A DNA stretch of 64,000 bases from Glutamicibacter creatinolyticus (GTDB lineage: Bacteria > Actinomycetota > Actinomycetes > Actinomycetales > Micrococcaceae), in assembly GCF_006094275.1 (NCBI RefSeq), contig NZ_CP034412.1, positions 1,178,001 through 1,242,000 on the forward strand. Direction: 5' to 3'. The translations under genes and the position numbers were made by a program. Shown here in pieces: positions 28,649-37,796 of this stretch; position 1 is the stretch's first letter, and every line of letters starts with the position of its first letter. Below the pieces are notes generated by a model. The model worked only from the letters and a program-made list of their open reading frames with translations. It was not told the origin of the DNA and searched no databases.

Positions 28649-28750
28649 CCCCCGCACCCATCCCGCCCGATGCGTTCGCACCAGCGCACTGGATCAATGT
28701 TGTTATCACCGCGAGCCCGGGAAGCGCGATAAGGGCGTAAAATGGTGGGC

Positions 28751-29035
28751 ATGACCGTCATGCCCGATATCTTCGAAGAGATTAGTGAGCAGGTTCTCCA
28801 CGATAAGAAGTGGCGCCTGATCGTGTGGAACGATCCGGTGAACCTGATGAGCTATGTCAGCTATGTCTTCCGCAGCCATTTTGGCTTTACCGCAGAGAAG
28901 GCCGAGAAGCTGATGATGCAGGTGCACTACGATGGCTTTTCGGTGATCCTGAACGGGTCGCGCGAGAAGATCGAGGGGCACGTGCAGGCGATGCACGGTT
29001 ATGGCCTGAACGCCACCATGTCCCAGGAGGCCTAA
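28751..29035 (+). CDS. clpS: ATP-dependent Clp protease adaptor ClpS
   Basis: A 94-residue N-end rule adaptor that delivers substrates with bulky N-terminal residues to ClpAP/ClpCP. The substrate-pocket segment WNDPVNLMSYVSYVF and the C-terminal GREKIEGHVQ-like helix are characteristic. TAAAAT at 28738-28743 is a near-perfect -10 located seven bases before ATG 28751, so a leaderless start there is preferred; the in-frame ATG at 28742 overlaps that hexamer. It starts the conserved run clpS-DUF2017-murI-MBL. Confidence 0.93.
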   Translation: MTVMPDIFEEISEQVLHDKKWRLIVWNDPVNLMSYVSYVFRSHFGFTAEKAEKLMMQVHYDGFSVILNGSREKIEGHVQAMHGYGLNATMSQEA

Positions 29036-29039
29036 CTTC

Positions 29040-29624
29040 GTGGCCAAGGCCTTCAAGCGCACCGCCCGCGGCATTGCCGGTGCCCTGCACGAACCGGAAC
29101 GCAAGCTGCTGCGCGAACTGTTCGACGACGTGATCTCCCTGCTGGAGGAACGCGACGAGATCCACCAGGTCGACCCGAGCGAGGAACTGGATCCGCTTTA
29201 CGCGCTGACCGGGATGAGCCCGGACCGCGGACCGCTGCCCGAACCCTCCGACCCGGCGGTGGCCCGTCTGCTGCCGGTGGCCAGCGATGACCCCGAGGTG
29301 GCAAACGACTTCCGCCGCTTTGGCGAACACGACCTGATCCTGTCCAAAATCGGGCGGCTGCGCGAGGCGAAGTTCCTGATGGAAAACACCCGGATCGTGC
29401 TCGATGACGCCGCCGCCTCCCGCTTCGCCCAGGCCCTGAACGACGTGCGCCTGGTGCTCTCCGAACGGCTGGGGATCCGCGATGAAGAGGACTCGGCGCG
29501 GATCGCGAGGATCGATGATGCGCGCAAGGTCAAGAACCCGGACGACTACATGGCGCTGATGTACAACCTGATTTCCTGGATCCAGGACACGGTGATGCGC
29601 GCGCTGCTGGATGCGGAGTACTAA
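29040..29624 (+). CDS. DUF2017 family protein
   Basis: A 194-residue helical, acidic cytoplasmic protein of the actinobacterial DUF2017 family, nearly always found directly after clpS. A GTG start at 29040 has AGGAGG nine bases upstream inside the end of clpS, so it is co-translated. Function unknown; the constant neighbourhood suggests a link to Clp proteolysis. Confidence 0.85.
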   Translation: MAKAFKRTARGIAGALHEPERKLLRELFDDVISLLEERDEIHQVDPSEELDPLYALTGMSPDRGPLPEPSDPAVARLLPVASDDPEVANDFRRFGEHDLILSKIGRLREAKFLMENTRIVLDDAAASRFAQALNDVRLVLSERLGIRDEEDSARIARIDDARKVKNPDDYMALMYNLISWIQDTVMRALLDAEY

Positions 29625-29629
29625 CTTTC

Positions 29630-30547
29630 ATGCCCTCCTTCTTCACCACCGGCCCGCAGAGCTCCCCGGATGCCAACACCCCAATCGGGATCTTCGACTC
29701 CGGGGTGGGCGGGCTGACTGTGGCCCGCGCGGTGATTGACCAGTTGCCCGGTGAATCCCTGATCTACGTGGGGGACACCAAGAATTCCCCCTACGGCCCG
29801 CTGCCCATCGCCCAGGTGCGCGCCAATGCGCTGGGCGTCATGGACGAATTGGTTGAGTCCGGCGTGAAGCTGCTGGTGATCGCCTGCAACTCGGCCTCCT
29901 CCGCGGTGCTGCGCGACGCCCGCGAACGCTACACCGCCCAGTACGGCATCCCGGTGGTGGAAGTCATCCAGCCGGCGGTGCGCCGCGCTGTGGCCGCCAC
30001 CAAGAACGGGAAGATCGGGCTGATCGGCACCCAGGCGACCGTTGGTTCACGGGCCTACGAGGACGCGTTCGCCGCCGCCCCGAACCTGGAGATCACCTCC
30101 GTGGCCTGCCCGCGGTTCGTGGAGTTCGTGGAATCCGGCATCACCGCCGGGCCCGAGCTGCTGGAAATTGCCGAGCAGTACCTGGCCCCGCTGCAGGCCG
30201 CCGGGGTGGACACCCTGATCCTGGGATGCACCCACTACCCGCTGCTGACCGGCGTGATCTCCTATGTCATGGGCGATTCGGTCTCCCTGGTCTCCAGTGC
30301 GGAGGAAACCGCGAAGGACACCTTCCGGGCACTGACCAGCCACGGACTGCTGCGCAACGACGCTGATCAAGCGCGTCACGAATTCCTTGCCACCGGCAAC
30401 GCTGATAGTTTTGGTGTACTGGCGCGACGTTTCCTGGGTCCGGAAGTGCTCACGGTACGTCATGTCGAAAACGTAGCAGCCCACTATCCGACCGGTTCGA
30501 TTGCCCGCATTACCCCGCAGATGATCGCAGCGTCGAAAAGCGAGTGA
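29630..30547 (+). CDS. murI: Glutamate racemase
   Basis: A 305-residue racemase that supplies D-glutamate for peptidoglycan. The two catalytic cysteines appear in [10 protein letters not shown] and GCTHYPLL, and the N-terminal signature [13 protein letters not shown] is intact. It starts five bases after the DUF2017 stop and is followed three bases later by the MBL-fold gene, so all four genes form one operon. Confidence 0.95.
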   Translation: MPSFFTTGPQSSPDANTPIGIFDSGVGGLTVARAVIDQLPGESLIYVGDTKNSPYGPLPIAQVRANALGVMDELVESGVKLLVIACNSASSAVLRDARERYTAQYGIPVVEVIQPAVRRAVAATKNGKIGLIGTQATVGSRAYEDAFAAAPNLEITSVACPRFVEFVESGITAGPELLEIAEQYLAPLQAAGVDTLILGCTHYPLLTGVISYVMGDSVSLVSSAEETAKDTFRALTSHGLLRNDADQARHEFLATGNADSFGVLARRFLGPEVLTVRHVENVAAHYPTGSIARITPQMIAASKSE

Positions 30548-30550
30548 GAC

Positions 30551-31459
30551 ATGAAGCTGACCATCATCGGGTGCACCGGCTCCTTTCCCGGTCCCGGATC
30601 TCCGGCCTCCTGTTACCTGGTCACCGCCTTTGACGGCACCCGGGACTGGAAGATCCTGCTCGATCTTGGGTCCGGCGCCCTGGGGGTGCTGCAGCGCTAC
30701 ACCGACATCAAGGACATTGACGGGATCGCGATCTCGCACCTGCACCCGGACCACTGTATGGATCTATGCGGACTGCATGTGGCCATCCGCTGGGACCCCA
30801 ATGGCTGGAACCGCGAGAAGATGCTGGTCTGGGGACCGGAAGCCACCGCGGAGCGGATCGAAACCGCCTACGGGCTGCCCGAGGGCGACACCATGCACCA
30901 GGACTATGACTTCAACATCTGGCAGGAACTGCAGCCGGTGAACATCGGTCCGTTCACCATCACCCCCTACCCGGTGCGCCACCCGATCGAGGAAGCCTAC
31001 GCGCTGCGCGTGGAGGCGCACGAGCCGGGCCCGGACGGGGAGATCCTGACCAGCGTGCTGACCTACTCGGGGGACACCGACACCTGCGACGGGCTGGTTG
31101 AGGCCGCCCGCGGGGCGGACATGTTCCTGTGCGAGGCCGCCTTCGAGGAGGGCCGGGATGACGCGATCGACGGGGTGCACCTGACCGGCAAGCGGGCCGG
31201 GCAGATGGCCACCGACGCCGCGGTCGAGCGGCTGCTGCTGACCCACATCCCGGTGTGGACCTCCATCAACAAAGTCGTGGACGAAGCGAAGGAAACCTAC
31301 AACGGCGGGATTGCCGTGGCCGTCTCCGGGGTGACCTACGGGGTCTACTCCGGCAGTCAGCTGGGCACCCCGAAGTCGTTGCCCACCGCACCGGTTTCCA
31401 TCATCCGCCCCTCCAAGGTGCGCGCCTGGAAGGGGACGCGGGCCATCCGCAAAAAATAG
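30551..31459 (+). CDS. MBL-fold metallo-hydrolase
   Basis: A 302-residue cytoplasmic metallo-beta-lactamase fold protein. The metal-binding HLHPDHCMDL (HxHxDH) and later conserved residues (YSGDTDTCDGL, LLTHIPVW) place it with the RNase Z/ElaC-like branch that lies between murI and rph in many actinobacteria. Its substrate is not known: a phosphodiesterase or tRNA-processing role are possibilities. A 40-nt gap separates it from the next gene. Confidence 0.88.
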   Translation: MKLTIIGCTGSFPGPGSPASCYLVTAFDGTRDWKILLDLGSGALGVLQRYTDIKDIDGIAISHLHPDHCMDLCGLHVAIRWDPNGWNREKMLVWGPEATAERIETAYGLPEGDTMHQDYDFNIWQELQPVNIGPFTITPYPVRHPIEEAYALRVEAHEPGPDGEILTSVLTYSGDTDTCDGLVEAARGADMFLCEAAFEEGRDDAIDGVHLTGKRAGQMATDAAVERLLLTHIPVWTSINKVVDEAKETYNGGIAVAVSGVTYGVYSGSQLGTPKSLPTAPVSIIRPSKVRAWKGTRAIRKK

Positions 31460-31505
31460 CGGCCCCGGCGGTGAACCGGGACCTTGAAGGGAAGGGACGA
31501 GCCTC

Positions 31506-31943
31506 ATGAGCACCGTCAATCTCGGAAAACAACACCCGGACCTGTACAAGAGCATGCTCGCGTTCAGCCAGCAGGCCGACGCCGCGGTCGCCGCCAGCGG
31601 CCTGGATCCCAAACTGGGGGAACTGGTCAAAATCCGGGTCTCACAGATCAACGGCTGCGCCTTCTGCCTGCGCATGCACACCCGTGATGCCATCAAGCTG
31701 GGGGAGAGCAGCGACCGGCTGGCCGTGGTGGCCGCCTGGTGGGAATCCCAGTACTTCAGCGACATTGAATCCGCCGCCCTGGCCCTAGCCGAGGAAGTCA
31801 CCGAACTGCCGGTGCCCGCCCGCGGCAGCTGGGACACGGGAGTGCTCAGCGAGGAGCAGGTCTCGGCAATCAGCTGGCTGGCCGTGGTGATGAACGGCTG
31901 GAACCGCATCGCCATCCGCAGCCACTACCCGGTCGCGCCATAG
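31506..31943 (+). CDS. Carboxymuconolactone decarboxylase / AhpD family protein
   Basis: A 145-residue all-helical protein with the AhpD-like redox motif GCAFCLRMHTRDA (CxxC followed by H), expected for a peroxide- or thiol-linked oxidoreductase. GAAGGGAAGGGACGAG precedes the ATG. In related genomes rph usually follows the MBL gene directly; here this gene begins an insert of three genes. Confidence 0.85.
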   Translation: MSTVNLGKQHPDLYKSMLAFSQQADAAVAASGLDPKLGELVKIRVSQINGCAFCLRMHTRDAIKLGESSDRLAVVAAWWESQYFSDIESAALALAEEVTELPVPARGSWDTGVLSEEQVSAISWLAVVMNGWNRIAIRSHYPVAP

Positions 31944-32083
31944 CTTTTGTAGATTGAACGCTGCTCGTAAGTTCACTGATAGGGCATCCGCGATGAAGTC
32001 GGACAGTCGAGGCAGGCGATTCTTAGCATGAACCCGTCTCGAGCTGTCGGCAGGAGTGATCCTAAGCATGCAACCATAGCTCT

Positions 32084-32719
32084 ATGAGCATGCAAACTAA
32101 TGAAGTGACGCCGATTGAAACCGAACGTTGGCACGGGTTGCGCGATGCCCGTATCGAGTACACAGAAACAGTTTCTGAAGTCTATGACGAAGTCCTGCAA
32201 ACTGTATCAGCGCGGTTCGTTCATGAAGGTTCTATAGGGAAAGCGGAAATCGGTGGTTTGTTGCTGTGGAAGCGTCTTCGAGCAGATACCAAATGGTCTA
32301 GAAAACTTATGGATGTTCCAGACGCTGTAGTCAGGCACCATACGTCTACTGCCTATGTGGCCGCCAATGATGAGTCGCTACCTACAGACGAAGCCGCGGC
32401 AGCTGCTAGAAGCGCGCTCGGCGCCTTGCCCGGTTTCAAGACCGGTGATGCACTAGCTTCAGCTGTACTTGTAGCTGCTGCCCCTGAACGTCTGGCTGTC
32501 TATGACCGGCGTGCTCATAGGGGACTGGGCCTACTCGGTTTTGATCTTAAATCCAGCCGAGGGCGGTATGGGCGTTACATGCGGCTGATCGAGGACTTGC
32601 GTTCTTTGGCGAGTGTCCACGGCGAGTCGTGGAAAGCGAGAGACGTCGATCTGGCCCTCTACTGGCTCGGAGGAAAACCGAGCGAATCCCAAGCTTTACC
32701 GGACAAAGAGACCCAATAA
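32084..32719 (+). CDS. Unknown protein, HhH-GPD-like, possibly acquired
   Basis: A 211-residue protein with no family I can name. A segment near residues 115-150, LGALPGFKTGDALASAVL followed by VYDRRAHRGLGLLG, resembles the helix-hairpin-helix and catalytic region of HhH-GPD DNA glycosylases, and DLALYW near the end fits as well. Its codons use far more A/T than the neighbours (for example gct, gta, cta, aat), suggesting horizontal gain. No clear ribosome binding site is seen at ATG 32084; an in-frame ATG at 32090 is an alternative. Confidence 0.6.
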   Translation: MSMQTNEVTPIETERWHGLRDARIEYTETVSEVYDEVLQTVSARFVHEGSIGKAEIGGLLLWKRLRADTKWSRKLMDVPDAVVRHHTSTAYVAANDESLPTDEAAAAARSALGALPGFKTGDALASAVLVAAAPERLAVYDRRAHRGLGLLGFDLKSSRGRYGRYMRLIEDLRSLASVHGESWKARDVDLALYWLGGKPSESQALPDKETQ

Positions 32720-32737
32720 TTTGCGAGTTGTGAAAGC

Positions 32738-33070
32738 ATGAATGACGCGGAAGAACGCGTACGCGAAATCGCCAACCAGGTCCCTGCCGGGGAAGTCATC
32801 AGCTATGGACAGATCGGCAGGATCGCCGGGCTGAACCCGCGGATGGTGGGCCGGATCGTTGCGCGGATCTCCGAGTCCATTCCGTGGTGGCGGGTGGTGC
32901 GTGCCGACGGCACCCCGCCCGCCTGCCACGGCGGCACCGCGGGGGCATTGCTGGAAGAAGAGCACATTCCCTTCAGGAACGGGAAGATCGACTGGTCGCG
33001 GCTGGAGAGACGTGAAACCGGTAGACCGGAAGCGACCCTGCCACCGGGCAACAAGGATGCAGCGCAGTAG
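32738..33070 (+). CDS. Alkyltransferase-like protein (MGMT family, Cys to Trp)
   Basis: A 110-residue MGMT-fold protein with YGQIGRIAGLNPRMVGRIV and the active-site region IPWWRVVRADG. In methylguanine methyltransferases this reads PCHRV, so the alkyl acceptor Cys is replaced by Trp, the hallmark of ATL proteins. Those bind O6-alkylguanine without repairing it and signal to nucleotide excision repair. The gene lies in the insert between the MBL gene and rph. Confidence 0.88.
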   Translation: MNDAEERVREIANQVPAGEVISYGQIGRIAGLNPRMVGRIVARISESIPWWRVVRADGTPPACHGGTAGALLEEEHIPFRNGKIDWSRLERRETGRPEATLPPGNKDAAQ

Positions 33071-33173
33071 GCTTCGCTCCACGGGGCCGGCTGCATGGTC
33101 CCCGGGGTCGTTTTGCCCAGATGACGGGCTGCCCCGGTAATCCGTCATACCAGTGCCACTTGGGTGTTTCGCG

Positions 33174-33227
33174 CCCGCCCACAGCGTTCTGTCAGTGGGC
33201 GGGGTGTGGTTTCGTTAGGATGGAACC
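33174..33227 (+). promoter_or_regulatory. Hairpin and leaderless-type promoter before rph
   Basis: Arms CCCGCCCAC (33174-33182) and GTGGGCGGG (33195-33203) form a 9-bp hairpin after the insert genes. TAGGAT at 33216-33221 then stands six bases before the rph ATG, placing the expected transcription start at or next to the start codon. Confidence 0.5.
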
Positions 33228-33958
<731 letters not shown>

Positions 33959-33962
<4 letters not shown>

Positions 33963-34594
33963 GCGCCCCGGTGCTGGTGCTGGCCAGCTCCAACCAGGGC
34001 AAGCTGCGCGAACTGCGGGAGCTGCTGCGTGGCAAGATCGAGGGCCTGGATGTGGATACCCAGGTCATTGACGCCGCGACCGCCGGCGCCGGTGACGTGG
34101 TCGAGGATGCGGTGACCTTCCAGGGCAACGCCCTGAAGAAGGCCCGCGAGATCTCCGCGGCCACCGGGCTGGTGGCGCTGGCCGATGACTCGGGCATCTC
34201 CGTGGACGTGCTGGGCGGGGCGCCGGGGATCTTCTCGGCCCGCTGGTCCGGACGCCACGGCGATGACGAGGCGAACATCGACCTGCTGCTGGCCCAGCTG
34301 GGCGACATTGCCGATGAGCATCGTTCGGCCGCGTTCGTCTGCGCCGCCGCCGTAGCCACCCCGGACGGCACCGCGCACGTGGAGCTGGGAACCATGCCGG
34401 GCAAGCTGCGCACCGAACGCAGCGGAAGCAACGGCTTTGGCTACGACCCGATCTTCGAGCCCTCCGGCTCGGGCCGCTCACTGGCGGAGTTCTCCGCGGA
34501 GGAGAAGAACGCGGTCTCGCACCGCGCCAAGGCGTTCGAGGCCCTGCTGCCGCAGGTCATCGAGAAGGTCAACGCGGTACTGTCCCAGCGCTGA
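33959..34594 (+). CDS. rdgB: dITP/XTP pyrophosphatase (RdgB/HAM1)
   Basis: A 211-residue nucleotide-pool sanitiser that hydrolyses dITP, ITP and XTP to monophosphates. The N-terminal [17 protein letters not shown] and the [19 protein letters not shown] block are the family signatures, and [13 protein letters not shown] holds the C-terminal substrate site. The GTG start overlaps the rph stop. Two terminators follow. Confidence 0.95.
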
Positions 34595-34623
34595 CGCCCC
34601 ACGGCGCGGTCGCTGCTGACCCT

Positions 34624-34682
34624 AAGCCCGGTGCCAGTCGGGGAACCCGAATCGTTGTTCCCCTGGCGGTGCCGGGCTTTTT
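34624..34682 (+). terminator. Rho-independent terminator after rdgB
   Basis: Arms AAGCCCGG (34624-34631) and CCGGGCTT with an inner GGGGAAC/GTTCCCC stem, followed by TTTTT ending at 34682. A textbook intrinsic terminator. Confidence 0.85.
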
Positions 34683-34715
34683 CCTGCCCGGAATCGGTCA
34701 AACAGAGGAGAGGAA

Positions 34716-34757
34716 AAAGGTCGGGGTCACCAGCACGTGCTGGTGACCCCGACCTTT
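34716..34757. terminator. Perfect 42-bp palindrome, bidirectional terminator
   Basis: Two 21-bp arms (34716-34736 and 34737-34757) are exact complements with no unpaired spacer; they begin with AAA and end with TTT. It lies between rdgB, which already has its own terminator, and the end of a minus-strand gene at 34789, for which it is best placed. Confidence 0.75.
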
Positions 34758-34788
34758 ACTGCTTCTTTGCTCCAACTCCGATCGGCGG

Positions 34789-35064
34789 CTAGGCCGAGGC
34801 GTTGTCCTCGTCCTCCGATTCATCCTGGCTGCGGGTTAGCTGCTTGGGGGTGGTGTGGCCAAGGACCTGGCCGCTGGCCGGGGTCTGGGCGGCGCTTTGC
34901 ACCGTGCCCTGCGCGTTGGGCGCCACCGCGCCGGCGGAATTCACTGCGCTCAGGCTCAAGCCCAGGGTCAGCATGGACACCGAGGCGAGCATGGTGGTGA
35001 AGCGGCTGCGGTTATTGGCCCGCTGTTGGGCTTCGGAGGGGCCATCGAAATTCGGGGAGTACAT
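34789..35064 (-). CDS. Small exported or membrane-anchored protein
   Basis: About 91 residues from ATG 35064. A polar N-terminus (MYSPNFDGPSEAQQRANNRS) precedes a hydrophobic helix with an alanine-rich end (SMLTLGLSLSAVNSAGAVA), likely a signal peptide or anchor, then a polar, acidic tail. No family recognised. Support is moderate: the coding bias fits and a dedicated hairpin stands after its stop, but the ribosome binding site is poor. Confidence 0.5.
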   Translation of the reverse strand: MYSPNFDGPSEAQQRANNRSRFTTMLASVSMLTLGLSLSAVNSAGAVAPNAQGTVQSAAQTPASGQVLGHTTPKQLTRSQDESEDEDNASA

Positions 35065-35497
35065 CACTGTCGGAAGGTTCCTGATTCTGTCGTCGGGGAT
35101 CCGTTTGGACCCGGTCGGCATGGTTCAACACGCGTTGCTCAGGGCCGGCGTGATGCGCAAGCAGGCGAAGGTAGTGCCTTGGTCATCAGTGTCCTCCTCA
35201 TCTGTGGTGGATTGATTCCATCCTTTCTGTTCAAACTTTGTGTTAGCTGAGTTACTGACCCAGAACAGCTGAAATCCCATCGAAATCCGCATCTTTACAG
35301 GTCAGCACGTTCACGAACCGCGAACAGTTAAGAAACCTTAACTTTGGATCCCTCCTGCACCGACGCGGGTTCAACTTTTCCGGCTGCTGGGCCTTGTCGG
35401 ATCTCGAGGCTGGTTATATGGTTAGTTACATGAGTAATGAACCGAGTAACAGGACGAGGGGAACCGCTGTTGTTCGGAGACATAGAGGAGGCGTTCA
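35065..35497. promoter_or_regulatory. Divergent region with operator-like dyads before gntR
   Basis: A 433-nt A/T-richer region. A perfect 7-bp dyad AGTTAAG-N4-CTTAACT is at 35326-35343. Closer to the regulator, TTGTCG (35394-35399) and TATGGT (35417-35422) make a plausible promoter with a 17-nt spacer. The adjoining 35421-35450 contains GTTAGTTAC and, inverted, GTAAC plus two GAGTAA copies, a likely binding site for the GntR protein encoded next. A ribosome binding site (GAGGAGG) precedes the GTG at 35498. Confidence 0.45.
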
Positions 35498-35875
35498 GTG
35501 ATCGATGACTCGAAGCCGATCTTCCTGCAGATAGCCGAGCTGATCGAAAATGACATCGTCTCCGGGGTGCTGGCCGAGGAGGCCCAGGTGCCCTCCACCA
35601 ACGAATTCGCCGCGTTCTACCGGATCAACCCGGCCACCGCGGCCAAGGGCGTCAACCGGCTCGTGGAAAACGGGCTGCTGTACAAGAAACGGGGAATCGG
35701 CATGTTTGTTGCCCACGGAGCCCGCGACCGGCTGATCGAAGCCCGGCGCCAGCACTTCAGCAAGCAATACATCCAACCCCTGGCCGCCGAAGCCCAGAAG
35801 CTGGGCATTGGTACCCAGGAACTGATCGAAATGATCCAGGCCGCTCACGGCCAACTATCGGGCAAGGGAGTGTAA
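35498..35875 (+). CDS. GntR family regulator, YtrA subfamily
   Basis: A 125-residue regulator: an N-terminal winged helix (about 5-72, with QVPSTNEFAAFYRINPATAAKGVNRL) and a very short C-terminal dimerisation tail, the size typical of YtrA-type GntR proteins. These usually repress the ABC transporter operon in which they are encoded, and here the ATPase gene begins 3 nt downstream. GAGGAGG lies before the GTG start. The effector is unknown; cell-wall stress or glycopeptides are known for YtrA. Confidence 0.92.
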   Translation: MIDDSKPIFLQIAELIENDIVSGVLAEEAQVPSTNEFAAFYRINPATAAKGVNRLVENGLLYKKRGIGMFVAHGARDRLIEARRQHFSKQYIQPLAAEAQKLGIGTQELIEMIQAAHGQLSGKGV

Positions 35876-35878
35876 GCC

Positions 35879-36796
35879 ATGACCAACGCACCGGCAATCC
35901 AAGCCACCCACCTGACCAAGAAGTTCAAGGACGTGCGGGCCTTGGATGATGTGAACCTCTCGCTGGAGGCGGGACGGATCTACGGCCTGCTCGGCCGCAA
36001 CGGGGCCGGCAAGACGACACTGATGTCCATCCTCACCGGCCAGGGCTTCGCCACCGAAGGCTCGGTGAAGATCTTCGGGCATGACCCGTTCGAGCACGAT
36101 CCGACGTTGGCGCGCATGTGCTTCATCCGGGAATCTCAGAAGTACCCGGATGACTTCAAGCCCTGGCAGGCCTTCAAGGCCGCGTCCCTGTTCTACGAAA
36201 ACTGGGACGAGGACCTGGCCCAGGATCTGGTCGCGGCGTTCAAGCTGCCGCTCAAGCGCCGCATCAAGAAGCTCTCGCGCGGGCAGCTCTCCGCGGTGGG
36301 CGTGATCATCGGCCTGGCCTCCCGGGCGGAGATCACCTTCTTCGACGAACCCTACCTGGGCCTGGATGCGGTGGCCCGGCAGATCTTCTATGACCGGCTG
36401 GTCGAGGACTTCGCCGAGTTCCCGCGCACCATCGTGCTCTCCAGCCACCTGATCGATGAGGTCGCGAACCTGCTGGAGCACGTGGTGGTCATCGACGGCG
36501 GAAAGATCATCGTGGATGAGGAGGCCGACGCGCTGCGCGGGGCGGCGGTGACCGTGACCGGCAACGCCGAGGCGGTCACCCAGTTCATCGGTGGTTACCC
36601 GGTGATCCACCGGGACGCGCTGGGATCCCTGGCCAGCATCAGCATCCGGGCAACCCTCTCCGAGGCCGAACGCCAGCAGGCCCGGCAGCTGGGACTGGAG
36701 CTGACCCCGGTCTCCCTGCAGCAGCTGGTGGTCCGCAGCGCCATGGGCGCCATGGGCGAGGGTACGAGCAAGCAGAATGTTGAGGCAATGAAATGA
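35879..36796 (+). CDS. ABC transporter ATP-binding protein (YtrB-like)
   Basis: A 305-residue ABC ATPase with Walker A GRNGAGKT, a shifted signature LSRGQLSAVGVIIGLA and Walker B ITFFDEPYLGLDA. A C-terminal domain of about 90 residues follows. It is encoded between the GntR regulator and the permease and overlaps the permease start (ATGA). This is the standard three-gene YtrA-type layout. Substrate not inferable. Confidence 0.92.
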   Translation: MTNAPAIQATHLTKKFKDVRALDDVNLSLEAGRIYGLLGRNGAGKTTLMSILTGQGFATEGSVKIFGHDPFEHDPTLARMCFIRESQKYPDDFKPWQAFKAASLFYENWDEDLAQDLVAAFKLPLKRRIKKLSRGQLSAVGVIIGLASRAEITFFDEPYLGLDAVARQIFYDRLVEDFAEFPRTIVLSSHLIDEVANLLEHVVVIDGGKIIVDEEADALRGAAVTVTGNAEAVTQFIGGYPVIHRDALGSLASISIRATLSEAERQQARQLGLELTPVSLQQLVVRSAMGAMGEGTSKQNVEAMK

Positions 36797-37491
36797 ACCG
36801 GATCATCCAAGTTGCACGCATGCAGCTGATCAACAAGTGGACGTTTATCGGCATCCCGCTGCTGATTTTGGGCGCATCGTTCATGTTCACCATGGCGATC
36901 TTCTGGCTGGTGCGCCAGGCCGGAGGGCAGAGCGAAGTGACCTACAGTGGTGGTGCCCAGGCCCCGATGTGGTACTTCCTGGCCCTGGGCATCCAGTCGC
37001 TGACGATGACCTTCCCGTTCTCCCAGGCGATGAGCGTCTCGCGGCGCAGCTTCTACCTGGGCACCCTGGCCCTGTTCGGGCTGTGCGCGCTGGTGCTCTC
37101 CAGCTTCTACTACCTGATGGGCCTGGTGGAGCAGGCCACGAACGGGTGGTGGCTGAACGGGCGGTTCTTCGCCCTGGAGTGGGTGGCGGAGAACAACTGG
37201 TTCATCCAGATCATGTTCTACTTCGCGCTGATGGTGCTGCTGTTCATGATCGGCTTCTGGGTCTCCACCATCTACCTGCGCTGGCGCACCACGGGGCTGC
37301 TGCTGTTCTTCATCGGCCTGGGCGTGCTGGTGCTGGGCACGGTGTTCTACATGACGCTGGGTGAGCGGTGGGGGCAGTTCTGGAGCTGGGCCGTCACCTG
37401 GACCGCCGGGGGAGTGGTGCTTGGCGCCGGCGCGGTCGCCGTGCTGATGGCCGTGGCTTCCTACCTCACCCTGCGCAGGGCCAGTGCCTAA
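36793..37491 (+). CDS. ABC transporter membrane protein
   Basis: A 232-residue membrane protein with six hydrophobic segments (about 18-40, 58-80, 96-115, 142-160, 170-190 and 202-225). Its ATG overlaps the ATPase stop, so it is the transmembrane partner. A G/C-rich hairpin follows (37508-37542). Confidence 0.88.
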   Translation: MNRIIQVARMQLINKWTFIGIPLLILGASFMFTMAIFWLVRQAGGQSEVTYSGGAQAPMWYFLALGIQSLTMTFPFSQAMSVSRRSFYLGTLALFGLCALVLSSFYYLMGLVEQATNGWWLNGRFFALEWVAENNWFIQIMFYFALMVLLFMIGFWVSTIYLRWRTTGLLLFFIGLGVLVLGTVFYMTLGERWGQFWSWAVTWTAGGVVLGAGAVAVLMAVASYLTLRRASA

Positions 37492-37507
37492 AACCACCGG
37501 CCCCACC

Positions 37508-37542
37508 CGGGCCCCGCACCCCGCGAAGGAGTGCGGGGCCCG
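37508..37542 (+). terminator. G/C-rich hairpin after the GntR-ABC operon
   Basis: Perfect 12-bp arms (37508-37519 with 37531-37542) around an 11-base loop, without a clear T-run. It is the only terminator candidate in this gap. Confidence 0.55.
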
Positions 37543-37796
37543 ACGCTGTCCGGGTGCAGGAATGCCCCGGAGGTTGCCGGCGGCGCGCAAACTGTGAGAT
37601 CGTGCCGGGGCGCCGGCTGCGGCCCACAGCGGGCACGGGTCATGCTCCCAAGTGCGCGGCCCCAATCAATCCGCAAGTCACTGCGGAGGATTTGCCCTGA
37701 GCACGTACCTGGAAATGGCGATCCCGGTCCACTTCCGTGGACCCGTGGGGGCCCGGCCTGAACCGTTCGGTCGGGAAAGCGGAGTACAGTGAATAT
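37543..37796 (+). other. Intergenic region before the exonuclease gene
   Basis: After the hairpin at 37508-37542, I see no coding region, repeat or convincing promoter in these 254 bases. A weak ribosome binding site (GGAG near 37781) lies 12 nt before the GTG at 37797. Confidence 0.3.
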
